Below, piece by piece: positions 36,730 through 46,080 of a stretch of DNA of 64,000 nucleotides. Below the pieces are notes generated by a model. The model ran no database searches and was not told the origin of the DNA. It saw nothing but the letters and a program-made list of their open reading frames with translations. Position 1 is the stretch's first letter; the number at the start of each line of letters is the position of its first letter. Source of the DNA: Nitratireductor sp. (GTDB lineage: Bacteria; Pseudomonadota; Alphaproteobacteria; Rhizobiales; Rhizobiaceae); NCBI GenBank assembly GCA_017854535.1, contig JAFMHL010000013.1, positions 1-64,000 on the forward strand, written 5' to 3'. The translations under genes were made by a program, and so were the position numbers.

Positions 36730-37509
36730 CTATTCCCGCACACCATTCACATCTGGGGTTTGCCATCCAAGATGTTGCCCGCCATCCAGCGCTATCATTT
36801 GTCCTGTTACCGATTTTGATCGCCATAGCCATGCAATCGTATCGCCGAATTCTTCCAGATCAGGTCCGCGTTTTAACAGCAATCCATCGATTTGTTTTTC
36901 AAAATCAGAAGGGTCTTGTCTTTTATTCGCCAAGGTAGGGCCGGGACCAATGCCGTTTACCCTAATCCTTGGGGCAAGTTCCTGAGCCATGGTCTGCGTT
37001 GCTGTCCAAAGCGCGGATTTTGAAAGCGTGTAAGAAAAAAACATTGGGTTGAGGTTTTTGACCCGCTGGTCGATCATATTAACGATGAGACCATCTTTCA
37101 AATCTGACTGCTTTGCCATTTCGCTGGCAAGAATTGCTGGCGCTTGTAGATGGACGGAGAAATGGGCCGCCCATAAGGCATCATCCAATTCCAAAACACT
37201 ATCTGGTTCAAAAATGGATGCATTATTCACAACGAGATCAATCGCCCCAAACTTCTCTATTGCCTCCTTAAACAATCTTCTGGTTTCTGATGGATTGGAC
37301 AAGTCTGCTGAAATGGGCTCGGCTTTAACGCCCATTTCTCTTATTTCAGCGCAGAGGGCTTCTGCGTCTGTATGGGAGCTGAAATGATGAACAATAATAT
37401 TGGTACCGCGCTTGGCAAGCGACTTTGCGATTGCGCTACCAATGCGTTTGGACGAACCTGTGATTAGGGCATTCTTGGCGGCAGAATACTGATTTTTGAC
37501 TATGTCCAT
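36730..37509 (-). CDS. SDR family oxidoreductase, pteridine-reductase/FolM-like
   Basis: 259 residues. The cofactor motif ITGSSKRIGSAIA carries the Lys-Arg pair typical of PTR1/FolM-type pterin reductases. NNASI follows at about 98. In the position of the usual catalytic Ser it has Asp (VNMIDQRVKNLNP), with Tyr and Lys in SYTLSKSALW; the Asp-Tyr-Lys arrangement is known from pteridine reductases. It probably reduces a dihydropterin, relevant to folate or tetrahydromonapterin, but this is inference. ATG at 37509 is used; TTG at 37512 is better spaced from AGGAA, so the start is ambiguous by one codon. Confidence 0.8.
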   Translation of the reverse strand: MDIVKNQYSAAKNALITGSSKRIGSAIAKSLAKRGTNIIVHHFSSHTDAEALCAEIREMGVKAEPISADLSNPSETRRLFKEAIEKFGAIDLVVNNASIFEPDSVLELDDALWAAHFSVHLQAPAILASEMAKQSDLKDGLIVNMIDQRVKNLNPMFFSYTLSKSALWTATQTMAQELAPRIRVNGIGPGPTLANKRQDPSDFEKQIDGLLLKRGPDLEEFGDTIAWLWRSKSVTGQMIALDGGQHLGWQTPDVNGVRE

Positions 37510-37521
37510 CAATGGGCGTTC

Positions 37522-38460
37522 CTAAAAAGAAAAAGCTACCCCAATATAGATGGCGTAGGCCGATAGCATGGCAACCCCTACGCGCTTACCAATTTTCATC
37601 TTCCAATGGGCAAGGATCGCAACAATGATCGCACAGCCCAGCATCACCCAAACATCGTGGGTCAGAAAATGCGGGTCTACATCCATAGGGCTTATCACCG
37701 TTGCAATACCCATAATCGAACCAATGTTGAAAATATTGGAGCCAACAACATTGCCGATTGCCAAAGATGAAGTGCCGCGAATGGTTGCCATCACAGAGGT
37801 CGCAAGCTCAGGCAAGGAGGTGCCAATGGCAACTATGGTTAGGCCAATAACAGCATCTGACACGCCCCAGCTTTTAGCTATGATCGTGGCTGCATTGACG
37901 GTCAGTTCTGCTCCTAATGGAAGTAGTGCCAGACCACCAATCAGATAGCCTGCGATCAAAAGATTGGAAGTTGGATGATCCGGCACTTCTTCCGAAACGG
38001 CTGCGGCAGCGCTTTTGGATTTTCTTGCTGTGCGTATTTGGTCGCCAATAAACAATAGCAACAAAGCAATGAGAACCATGCCTTCAAAACGGGTCAAATT
38101 GCCGTCCAGCAGCATTGCAATAAAAATAAGTGTAAATCCGATCATGACCGCCATGTTGCGGCCTATGCCAGTATCATCGCATCTTGATGCTGCAATCATT
38201 GCGGGGATGCCCATAACCAACAATACATTGGCGATGTTCGAGCCGATAACATTACCAATCGCAATGCCTGGAGCGCCGCCTAATGCAGCTTTAATTGAGA
38301 TAAAAAGTTCTGGAGCAGAAGTTCCAAAGGCAACAATCGTAAGGCCGATAATAAGAGTAGGAATGCCCAGCTTTTCCGCAAGACCTACGGCACCCTTTAC
38401 AAGCGCATCACCGCCAAAAACGAGAAGAGCAAGGCCCAGAGCCAACCAAAAAAATTCCAT
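37522..38460 (-). CDS. Calcium/sodium antiporter (CaCA family, YrbG type)
   Basis: 312 residues in two inverted repeats of about five membrane helices. The alpha repeats are plain: VAFGTSAPELFISI with GNVIGSNIANVLLV in the first half, and VAIGTSLPELATSV with GNVVGSNIFNIGSI in the second. The conserved Glu of each repeat is present. Family members exchange cations across the inner membrane. It begins 13 bases beyond the SDR start in the same direction, so the two may be cotranscribed. Confidence 0.93.
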   Translation of the reverse strand: MEFFWLALGLALLVFGGDALVKGAVGLAEKLGIPTLIIGLTIVAFGTSAPELFISIKAALGGAPGIAIGNVIGSNIANVLLVMGIPAMIAASRCDDTGIGRNMAVMIGFTLIFIAMLLDGNLTRFEGMVLIALLLLFIGDQIRTARKSKSAAAAVSEEVPDHPTSNLLIAGYLIGGLALLPLGAELTVNAATIIAKSWGVSDAVIGLTIVAIGTSLPELATSVMATIRGTSSLAIGNVVGSNIFNIGSIMGIATVISPMDVDPHFLTHDVWVMLGCAIIVAILAHWKMKIGKRVGVAMLSAYAIYIGVAFSF

Positions 38461-38562
38461 AGCAGGATATCTCTATAAATAAATAACGCCACGTGACGTA
38501 CAAAAGATAACGCCAGGCAAATGAGATTGAGCACGTCATATATGCTGACAGATTGCTGATTT

Positions 38563-38584
38563 AAACCCCTTTAGGGGTTTTTCT
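38563..38584 (+). terminator. Intrinsic terminator with no upstream gene on its strand
   Basis: The stem AAACCCC/GGGGTTT with loop TTTA is followed by TTCTCTC on the plus strand. The nearest plus-strand gene upstream is ndk, 6 kb away, because the antiporter and its neighbours are on the minus strand. Confidence 0.6.
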
Positions 38585-38790
38585 CTCGATTTAATGTCAA
38601 CCGAAAATGAACGAAAATTTCTAGTTTGTCCTAGTATTGAAAAGGAAGAAATCGAACGGGTTGAATAAATTGTGGCAATGCCAGCTTGCCATATCTGCCT
38701 GAAATTCGCCTTTTTCCCGACACGCTTCCTCAAAAACTTCGCCTGAATTGTCATTCATTCAGAGTGCAGCGGAAAATGAGGATTACTCTT

Positions 38791-39450
38791 ATGAAAAACA
38801 TTTTGACATCCCTGACAATCATCTCTCTTACCACCATAACTTCAACAGGAGTTGCGACTGCTGCTGATCTATCAACCGACACAGGCACTCAACTGATTGA
38901 GCCTCAGTTTGATCCAGTTGCCAATAGTTCCATATGGAATGGTGTATATCTCGGTCTTTATGGCGGATTGGATTGGAAAAGCGTTGGAGTGATGGGATCA
39001 GGCGATATAGATCTCAATTCTCAAAAAGAGGTTGGTGGATATGTGGGGATTAATCAGGCTTTGGGTAACTCGATCATTGGCGGAATAGAGTGGTTTGGCG
39101 GTTACTCAGGTGAAAGCCAGACCAATGATGGCATTAAAGCCGAACAGGATTGGGAAACATCTTTGCGTGCAAGGATGGGATATGCCTTCGAGCAAAATCT
39201 GGTTTACGGTTTGGCTGGTGTATCAGCGACACAACTGGAACTTACAGATGCTACAGGATCTGACTCGAATTGGCTAACCGGATGGACGGTTGGCGCAGGT
39301 GTCGAGCGACAGTTTACCGATCGGATTTCCGGTCGGTTGGAATATGATTACACTGATTACAGCAAGGAAAAGTTTAACCTTGGAGCTGGATCGACAAATG
39401 CAGACATAGACGGCCACGGCCTGAAACTGGGTGTCGGTGTCAAGTTTTAA
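38791..39450 (+). CDS. Outer-membrane beta-barrel protein, Omp25/Omp31-like
   Basis: 219 residues. A signal peptide (MKNILTSLTIISLTTITSTG, cleavage after VATA) is followed by a short linker and an eight-strand barrel beginning NGVYLGLYGGLDW and ending in GHGLKLGVGVKF, with the terminal Phe typical of proteins inserted by the Bam complex. Such proteins are abundant in the outer membranes of Brucella and relatives. I use the ATG at 38791, with GAGG 10 bases upstream. An ATG five codons earlier (38776) is possible. The 330-base upstream region contains the orphan terminator. A strong hairpin follows the stop. Confidence 0.88.
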   Translation: MKNILTSLTIISLTTITSTGVATAADLSTDTGTQLIEPQFDPVANSSIWNGVYLGLYGGLDWKSVGVMGSGDIDLNSQKEVGGYVGINQALGNSIIGGIEWFGGYSGESQTNDGIKAEQDWETSLRARMGYAFEQNLVYGLAGVSATQLELTDATGSDSNWLTGWTVGAGVERQFTDRISGRLEYDYTDYSKEKFNLGAGSTNADIDGHGLKLGVGVKF

Positions 39451-39460
39451 GATCGCCAAT

Positions 39461-39490
39461 ACAAGCAGTGGGTGTATTCCCACTGCTTGT
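39461..39490. terminator. Hairpin between convergent omp and AIM24 genes
   Basis: A perfect 12-bp stem ACAAGCAGTGGG/CCCACTGCTTGT with a 6-base loop. Flanks are AT-rich but without a T run, so termination efficiency is uncertain. It begins 10 bases after the omp stop and ends 3 bases before the AIM24 stop. Confidence 0.6.
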
Positions 39491-39493
39491 ATA

Positions 39494-40345
39494 TTATCTG
39501 TTGTCACCGTCTAAAAGATTGCCCAAGCTACCCAAGACAGAGCCTTCGCCTTTGGAACCGCCGCGTTGCGGTGCTGCTTGAAGCATACGTCCAGCCAGGC
39601 GCGAGAATGGCAGGGATTGTATCCATACTTTGCCGGGGCCAGTCAATTTTGCAAAGAAAACCCCTTCGCCGCCAAAAATCATGGATTTGATGGAACCAGC
39701 GCGTACAAGGTCGAAATCAATGTCGCCAGTATAGGCCGCCACGCAGCCAGTATCGACATGCAATTCTTCGCCGGGCGCCAGAATTCTTTCAACAGTCGTG
39801 CCGCCCACATGAACAAACACCCATCCATCACCATCAAGGCGTTGCATGATAAAACCCTCACCGCCAAACAGCCCTGTCATAATCCGGCGTTGAAACTCAA
39901 TTCCTAGCGATACGCCCTTGGCGGCACATAGGAATGCATCTTTCTGGCAGACCAAACGACCGTCCAACTCATCCAGTTTGAGTGCAAGAATATGACCGGG
40001 ATAGGGGGCAGCAAAAGCTACGCGTGCTTTGCCGTGTCCTTGGTGTGTAAAAACGGTGGTAAACAGGCTTTCGCCAGTGATTAATCGTTTACCTGCGCCA
40101 ACAAGCTTATCAAGAAATCCATTGCTTTCTTGATGCGAACCATCACCAAAAACCGTCGTCATTTCAATATTGGCATCTTTGAACATCATCGACCCTGCCT
40201 CAGCAATGGCTGACTCGCCAGGATCAAGTTCTACCTCAACAAATTGGGTCTCCAAGCCTTTGACTTCAAAATCAATATCGTCAGCAATGGAAGTAGACCG
40301 GATATGCCGTACAACTGGGATTTTTGGAACGCTGCCAAATACCAT
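39494..40345 (-). CDS. AIM24/TIGR00266 family protein
   Basis: 283 residues from the ATG at 40345, which has GAAGGAC 7 bases upstream; a frame extending to 40375 lacks such a site. The bacterial TIGR00266 family has a beta-rich fold seen here as repeated Gly-rich strands: VEVELDPGESAIAEAGSMM (about 38), GGEGFIMQRLDGDGWVFVHV (about 163) and GGEGVFFAKLTGPGKVWIQ (about 230). The function is unknown; yeast AIM24 is a mitochondrial inner-membrane organisation factor. The C-terminus is Gly- and Ser-rich. It has no signal peptide. Confidence 0.85.
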   Translation of the reverse strand: MVFGSVPKIPVVRHIRSTSIADDIDFEVKGLETQFVEVELDPGESAIAEAGSMMFKDANIEMTTVFGDGSHQESNGFLDKLVGAGKRLITGESLFTTVFTHQGHGKARVAFAAPYPGHILALKLDELDGRLVCQKDAFLCAAKGVSLGIEFQRRIMTGLFGGEGFIMQRLDGDGWVFVHVGGTTVERILAPGEELHVDTGCVAAYTGDIDFDLVRAGSIKSMIFGGEGVFFAKLTGPGKVWIQSLPFSRLAGRMLQAAPQRGGSKGEGSVLGSLGNLLDGDNR

Positions 40346-40439
40346 GATAATGTCCTTCGGTGTTTTCAGAATCAATGTTCTAAATCTAAGCCGCGAACTT
40401 TAAACCAAGCGTTTAAATAAATTACTAAGGCGAAATTGG

Positions 40440-40913
40440 TTATCTAATAGCTAGACAGTTGCCATCGTGATTTTTCCAAGGATCAAGCCCGATTATGCAA
40501 TGGGTTACTTTCCAAGTAACGCCAGCAAAACCGCCGCGGTCATTGATCATGTAATATAGTGAGCGCTTTTTACCGTTTGATAGATGTGCGTGGGCCATAC
40601 AATAACGGCGCGTCACAATTGAACCTTCGTGAAGCACAGTGCGGTGTTCATGTAGTCTGCTCATGGAAACCAGATAAACGCCCCGTTGCCAGGTCTTTTT
40701 CTCGGCCCATCTAAAGTCTTTGAAGATGCGCGCTTCCACTTTTGGATCGCTACATTCAGGTATCTGCGGAGAAAAAGTGAAACTGAAGGCTTGGGCAGGA
40801 CCAGTGAACATAAAGGCAATAAGACATATCAAAATAAACCCAGCGACCATGCGTGCAGAATTGGTGGAACTAAATGTTATGGTGGTTGCTTTGTTTTCTC
40901 GTGTGAAAGCCAT
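40440..40913 (-). CDS. Hypothetical exported protein with four cysteines
   Basis: 157 residues. About 20 polar residues precede a hydrophobic segment (MVAGFILICLIAFMFTGPAQ, then AFS), which reads as a signal peptide; a start at that internal Met is also possible. The mature part is basic and has four Cys (PECSD, RRYCMAH, THCIIG, GNCLAIR) that could form two disulfides in the periplasm. I do not recognise the family. It is divergent from the glutaminase gene. Confidence 0.6.
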   Translation of the reverse strand: MAFTRENKATTITFSSTNSARMVAGFILICLIAFMFTGPAQAFSFTFSPQIPECSDPKVEARIFKDFRWAEKKTWQRGVYLVSMSRLHEHRTVLHEGSIVTRRYCMAHAHLSNGKKRSLYYMINDRGGFAGVTWKVTHCIIGLDPWKNHDGNCLAIR

Positions 40914-41117
40914 GGATCCAGTATCTCAATTCAGTTTCAGTGCATTTGTTTGAGCTTGGAGCATACCCAAACTCAATTCAAGTGCAAAACAATAGTTGGC
41001 TTGGGCGCGCTCTGGTAATCAGTTCAATTTGCCGGTGGTGAATTTACTCTAAATAAACTACGGCAGGTCCAGAGATTAAGGAAGTTGAGCTCACCGTCGA
41101 AGATTCTTGGAATACCA

Positions 41118-42046
41118 ATGCTTGATATGCAATTGCTTTTAAATGAAATCGCTGCGGAACTTAATTCCCATACCGATCGCGGAAAGGTGGCAGATTATAT
41201 TCCAGAGCTTGCAAAGGCTGATCCGAAGAACTTTGGCATATCCGTCGCAACAGTCGACGGGAAAGCCTATTCCGCAGGCGATGCAGATATCAGTTTTTCG
41301 ATTCAGAGCATTTCAAAGGTTTTCATGCTGACAATGGCCTTAGGCAAAGTTGGAGATGATCTGTGGAAAAGCGTTGGGCGCGAGCCATCTGGAACAGCGT
41401 TTAATTCCATCATCCAGCTTGAGCAAGAAAAGGGCATTCCGCGCAATCCATTCATCAATGCTGGCGCGATAGTGACATCTGATATTGTGCTTGCAGGGCA
41501 TCAACCAAAAGAAACCATTGCAGAAATCTTGCGGTTCATCCGAGGTCTGACAGATGATGATACGATCTTTGTGGACAAAGATGTCGCTCAATCTGAAACG
41601 GACACTGGTTTTCGAAATAGGGCCTTGGCAAATTACATGCGCGCCTTTGGCAATCTTCAAAACCCGGTAGATGAGGCTTTGGGTGTATATTTCCATCAAT
41701 GTGCGATTGCCATGAGTTGTACGCAATTGGCAAAGGCTGGATTGTTTTTGGCAAATGGCGGCATTAATCCGCTGACATCTGAAAAAGTGATCCCGCCAAT
41801 CAGGGTGCGCCGTGTAAACGCGATCATGATGACATGCGGCCATTATGTTGAATCGGCGATTTCGCCTTTAGCGTTGGGCTCCCCGGAAAGAGCGGCGTCG
41901 GCGGTGGAATACTTGTTATCGTGCCAGGAAAAGCATCCGTTGCCGTCTGGTCACCTGGACTTGATCACAATGGCAACTCGAAGCTTGGCAGATTGGCATT
42001 GGAAATGCTGGTTCAAAAAACAGGTTGGAATGTTTTCAGCAGTTAA
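41118..42046 (+). pseudogene. glsA: Glutaminase, disrupted by a one-base deletion
   Basis: Glutaminase hydrolyses glutamine to glutamate and ammonia. The first 247 codons are a good GlsA, with the Ser-Lys pair in [24 protein letters not shown], and [12 protein letters not shown] near the break. At about 41855 the frame shifts. The original frame runs on with unrelated sequence to 42050, while the +1-corrected frame reads [32 protein letters not shown] and [16 protein letters not shown], the exact expected C-terminus, ending at TAA 42044-42046. GGC would have been GGGC, so one G is missing. This is a recent inactivation or a sequencing error. Start chosen at ATG 41118 with GGAA upstream. Confidence 0.88.
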
Positions 42047-42071
42047 TTGAAAACCAACTCTCGCAGCACAT

Positions 42072-42935
42072 CTATTCTTCTGTCAGGCGTTTGATAGACC
42101 AGCTTGCTGAATTTGGACTTGCAGCCAAAAGAGGACTAAGTTCCCTCAAGATTGTTTCCATTTCGCCTTGTAGTTTATACGGCGCATTGCGAATAATCAT
42201 CCCACACCCAAAGAGTTTGGGGACAACACCTGGCCCGTCGATTTGCAATTCAAGACAAAGTAGATTTGAGATTTCCCGCTCGACCAAGAGATTTTTGAAA
42301 CCCTGAAGTTCAGGGCGATGTTTTAACGGATACCAAAGGGCAACGGTTCCACCCGCCCATCTCTTACTGGCTTCTGTCACAGCCTGAGCCATACGCCAAA
42401 AGTCACCTTCAATCTCAAACGGGGGATCAATCATCATTAATCCGCGTTTTTCTTTCGGGGGAATATGGGAGCCGGGAATTAACCACCCATCAAGATCAAA
42501 AATCTTGGCTTGAAAGTTTCCGGCAAAAAGCTTTTTCAAAGCATCATATGCAGGCGGGTATAGTTCGCTAGCTGACAATCTGTCTTGTTTTCGCATCACT
42601 TTGTAAGCCAAAAGGGGCGAACCGGGATATTGCAAATCCCATTCCTGGCCATCATCGCCAAAGACAGCATTAAGATAGGGCGCCAGATGTTCTCCAACAA
42701 TTTTGGATGGCTTCCAGTTGACCAAACGGCCAATTCCATCCACCCATTCAGGCGGTTTTCCCGCATGATTGCGCTGGTCTGCAGGTGGCAAAACGTAGTT
42801 TCCAGAACCTGCATGGGTATCGATTACCCTAAACGCTTTGTCTTTCGCTTTGAAGTGTTCAATCATGCGCGCAAGAACAATATGCTTAAACACGTCGGCA
42901 AAATTGCCTGCATGGAATTCGTGGCGATAATTCAT
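42072..42935 (-). CDS. rlmJ: 23S rRNA (adenine2030-N6)-methyltransferase
   Basis: 287 residues, standard RlmJ length. The N-terminus MNYRHEFHAGNFADVFKHIV is diagnostic. FRVIDTHAGSGNY is SAM motif I and MMIDPPFEIEGD contains the catalytic DPPF for N6-adenine methylation. The modified base lies in the 50S peptidyl-transferase-proximal region. It starts 45 bases from the purN stop in the same direction. Confidence 0.96.
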   Translation of the reverse strand: MNYRHEFHAGNFADVFKHIVLARMIEHFKAKDKAFRVIDTHAGSGNYVLPPADQRNHAGKPPEWVDGIGRLVNWKPSKIVGEHLAPYLNAVFGDDGQEWDLQYPGSPLLAYKVMRKQDRLSASELYPPAYDALKKLFAGNFQAKIFDLDGWLIPGSHIPPKEKRGLMMIDPPFEIEGDFWRMAQAVTEASKRWAGGTVALWYPLKHRPELQGFKNLLVEREISNLLCLELQIDGPGVVPKLFGCGMIIRNAPYKLQGEMETILRELSPLLAASPNSASWSIKRLTEE

Positions 42936-42980
42936 AGAAAGTTCCAGTGCTTGGTTGCATAAAATCCGCGACGAAAACGA

Positions 42981-43691
42981 TTAGCGGATATACTTCTTCG
43001 CTTCGATAGAAGGTGAAAACAATGTGCCGCCCATAGTACTCTTGTTTGAATTAGAAACGACAATACGCGAACCGCTTAGCCGCACTTTTCCAGATGCAAC
43101 AAGTTCCAGTGCATGAGGGTATAAACGATGTTCCGCTTCCAATACCCGCGCGCCCAAGCTTTCATCATCATCATTTTGCTCAACGGGGACCGCCGCTTGC
43201 GCAATAATCTGTCCACCATCTAGCGTTTCATCGACAAAATGAACACTGGCGCCATGGATTCTCACACCAGCCAATCGCGCCCGATGATGGGTGTCAACGC
43301 CTTTGAATGCAGGGAGTAGGCTAGGATGTATATTGAGAATTTTGCCTCGATATTGCTTGACGAATTTGTCTGTCAGAATGCGCATATACCCAGCCAAGCA
43401 AATGAGATCAGGCTTTTCTGCATTTATCAATTCAACAAGCGCTTGCTCATGGGCTTCTCTGGTATCAAATTCTTTGTGGTCCAAAACCTTGGAAGAAATA
43501 CCGTGGCGCTCGGCAATCTCTAGCCCGCCGGCATCTGGAACATTGGTTATCGCATGGGTGATGATGGCTGGATAATCCGCTGCCATGCTCGCCGCAATCA
43601 AGCTAGCCATATTCGAGCCGCGTCCTGAAAACAGAACCAGAACTTTCTTTCTAGCCTGCGCCTGTTTGGTTTCAGGCCGAATATCGCTCAT
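42981..43691 (-). CDS. purN: Phosphoribosylglycinamide formyltransferase
   Basis: Transfers formyl from 10-formyl-THF to GAR in purine synthesis. 236 residues, somewhat longer than the usual 190-220 owing to a C-terminal tail. [13 protein letters not shown] begins the fold. The catalytic Asn/His are in [14 protein letters not shown] and the Asp in [13 protein letters not shown]. Its ATG overlaps the purM TGA (ATGA), so translation is coupled. Confidence 0.97.
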   Translation of the reverse strand: MSDIRPETKQAQARKKVLVLFSGRGSNMASLIAASMAADYPAIITHAITNVPDAGGLEIAERHGISSKVLDHKEFDTREAHEQALVELINAEKPDLICLAGYMRILTDKFVKQYRGKILNIHPSLLPAFKGVDTHHRARLAGVRIHGASVHFVDETLDGGQIIAQAAVPVEQNDDDESLGARVLEAEHRLYPHALELVASGKVRLSGSRIVVSNSNKSTMGGTLFSPSIEAKKYIR

Positions 43692-44746
43692 TTCAATTGT
43701 CCGTCATAATTTACGGCATCCGCTTCGCGCGCGATCAAGGTTCCAAGCACACAAACTGTTTCGCCTTCGCGTTTTAAAACTGCTTTTACAGCTTCAACAT
43801 TGTCAGAGGCAACAACAACGATCATGCCAGTTCCGCAATTGAACGTTTTCAGCATCTCTTTTTGCGCAATATTCCCAGTAGCGCGAAGCCACTGGAAAAC
43901 AGGGGGAAGTTTTACTGAGTTGAGATCAATTTTGGCAGCAAGATGTTTCGGCAATACGCGGGGAATATTCTCTGTAAACCCGCCACCAGTGATATGGGCC
44001 ATTGCTTTAATCGCGGATGTTTCGCGAATAGCTGCTAATAGTGGTTTTACATAGATTTTCGTTGGCATTAAGAGCGCGTCACCAAGAGTTTTACTGTCAT
44101 CAAACGGAGCTAGAGCGTCCCATGCAATTCCTGACATCTCGACCAGTTTTCTAACGAATGAATAGCCATTCGAATGAACACCGGAAGATGCCAGCCCCAG
44201 AATGACATCACCTGCGCTGATATCCTTGCTTGGCAACAAAGTACCGCGTTCTGCAGCACCAACGGCAAAGCCAGCCAGATCATAGTCGCCTTTGGCATAC
44301 ATACCTGGCATCTCGGCAGTTTCCCCGCCAATAAGCGCACAGCCTGCCTGTCTGCACCCTTCAGCAATGCCTTCAACAACGCTAGCAGCAGCGGCAATCT
44401 CTAGTTTGCCTGTTGCGAAGTAGTCGAGAAAAAACAACGGTTCTGCCCCTTGCACGATGAGGTCATTCACGCACATCGCAACCAAATCGATGCCGACTGT
44501 GTCATGTTTGCCTGCATCAATGGCAATTTTGAGCTTTGTGCCCACACCATCATTGGCAGCAACGAGAACAGGATCTTTAAAGCCTGCAGCTTTTAGATCG
44601 AACAATCCGCCAAAACCGCCAATCTCACCATCCGCACCAGGGCGGCGTGTTGAGCGCACCGCAGGTTTTATGGCATCAACCAAAGCATTTCCGGCATCAA
44701 TATCAACGCCAGCATCGGCGTAACTAATTCCATCTTTTTTGGTCAA
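43688..44746 (-). CDS. purM: Phosphoribosylformylglycinamidine cyclo-ligase
   Basis: Closes the imidazole ring (AIR synthetase) with ATP. 352 residues. [20 protein letters not shown] is the N-terminal signature, [10 protein letters not shown] binds nucleotide, and VCGxN-type sequence is replaced by [20 protein letters not shown] (about 90). [16 protein letters not shown] is also typical. The purM-purN order with overlap is the usual arrangement. Confidence 0.97.
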   Translation of the reverse strand: MTKKDGISYADAGVDIDAGNALVDAIKPAVRSTRRPGADGEIGGFGGLFDLKAAGFKDPVLVAANDGVGTKLKIAIDAGKHDTVGIDLVAMCVNDLIVQGAEPLFFLDYFATGKLEIAAAASVVEGIAEGCRQAGCALIGGETAEMPGMYAKGDYDLAGFAVGAAERGTLLPSKDISAGDVILGLASSGVHSNGYSFVRKLVEMSGIAWDALAPFDDSKTLGDALLMPTKIYVKPLLAAIRETSAIKAMAHITGGGFTENIPRVLPKHLAAKIDLNSVKLPPVFQWLRATGNIAQKEMLKTFNCGTGMIVVVASDNVEAVKAVLKREGETVCVLGTLIAREADAVNYDGQLK

Positions 44747-44955
44747 TTTGAAATCCTTGTCATTGGCCTAAATCTTGTCTGTGCCTGTAGCGGCCTTAAT
44801 GACTGCTGATTAGCTCTGAACCTATCCACAAGGCAAGTCGAAAGCGTCCTTATCAACGGATTGATTAGAACAACATGGATATAGAAGTCTTGCTTGGAAC
44901 CCTTGTAGTGGTTAAACACCCCTATGTATTCAATTACAAAAGCAGGACGTTGCGA

Positions 44956-46071
44956 ATGAACCAAAATGAAGCAGCCCACGTAAAACGGCAATTGATATTC
45001 TGGTTTGTGACAACCGCGCTATTTTTCGGCTTCATTTGGTTGTTCAAAGATATTTTGCTGCCATTCATAGCAGGAATGGCCCTTGCCTATTTCCTCGATC
45101 CAGTAGCCGATATACTCGAAAAATGGGGCATATCACGCATAATTGCCACCTCGATTATTACGCTTTCATTTGTGATTATTTTCATTTTATCGCTAATGAT
45201 CCTTATTCCTATACTGGCATCGCAATTTTCGGGATTAATGGAACGACTGCCGAGTTTGGTAAGCCGTTTGCAATCGATCATTGCGTCTACAGAAAGCACC
45301 TGGCTGCGAGATATAATTGGCATAGAAGGCAAATCCATTCAAGACAATTTGAACGAGATATTAAAACAGGGGGCTGGATTTGTTTCTACTATTCTGCAAC
45401 AAATTTGGGCATCTGGAAAATCTCTCTTGAATATCATTTCATTGCTTGTCGTTACTCCTGTCGTTGCTTTTTACATGCTCTATGACTGGGACAAAATGGT
45501 CGCCAAGATTGATGGTTGGCTTCCGTTGAAACAACGCCCTGTCGTGAGAGAGATTTTTTCAGACATCGACAAATCTGTAGCAGGCTTTATTCGCGGGCAA
45601 GGCAGTTTGTGTCTGGTGCTTGGTCTTTTTTACGGAATATCGCTGACGATTGCCGGATTGAATTTTGGCCTGTTGATCGGTCTAGTATCTGGTCTAATTT
45701 CATTTATTCCTTACGTTGGCTCGCTCACCGGTCTGGTCTTGGCCCTTGGCGTTGCATTGGTTCAATTCTGGCCGGACTATTTCCCCATTGGTTTGGTGGT
45801 GATGATATTTGCCGTCGGCCAGTTTTTGGAAGGCAATGTCCTTCAGCCCAAAATGGTTGGACAAAGCGTTGGGTTGCATCCAGTTTGGCTCATGTTTGCG
45901 CTGTTTGCCTTTGGCTCGCTATTTGGATTTGTCGGCATGATGATCGCCGTCCCTGCCGCTGCCGCTGTTGGTGTTATCGTCAGGTTTGCTCTTGGTCGTT
46001 ACCTTGAGAGCGATCTTTACACCAGCGGTATGGATGCGCTTGATGATCCCAAACCGCCTTCGCAGGCTTGA
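44956..46071 (+). CDS. AI-2E family transporter (PerM-like permease)
   Basis: 371 residues from the ATG at 44956 (MNQNEAAHVKRQ), with AGGA 8 bases upstream; an ATG at 44875 has no such site. About seven to eight membrane segments, with the extra-membrane middle region (about 70-170) and the characteristic second half LGLFYGISLTIAGLNFGLLI and ISFIPYVGSLTGLVLA. Despite the family name most members have no shown role in AI-2 export. The hdaA gene follows after 9 bases; this pairing upstream of ppk is typical in the group. Confidence 0.9.
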   Translation: MNQNEAAHVKRQLIFWFVTTALFFGFIWLFKDILLPFIAGMALAYFLDPVADILEKWGISRIIATSIITLSFVIIFILSLMILIPILASQFSGLMERLPSLVSRLQSIIASTESTWLRDIIGIEGKSIQDNLNEILKQGAGFVSTILQQIWASGKSLLNIISLLVVTPVVAFYMLYDWDKMVAKIDGWLPLKQRPVVREIFSDIDKSVAGFIRGQGSLCLVLGLFYGISLTIAGLNFGLLIGLVSGLISFIPYVGSLTGLVLALGVALVQFWPDYFPIGLVVMIFAVGQFLEGNVLQPKMVGQSVGLHPVWLMFALFAFGSLFGFVGMMIAVPAAAAVGVIVRFALGRYLESDLYTSGMDALDDPKPPSQA

Positions 46072-46080
46072 TAGAACGCC

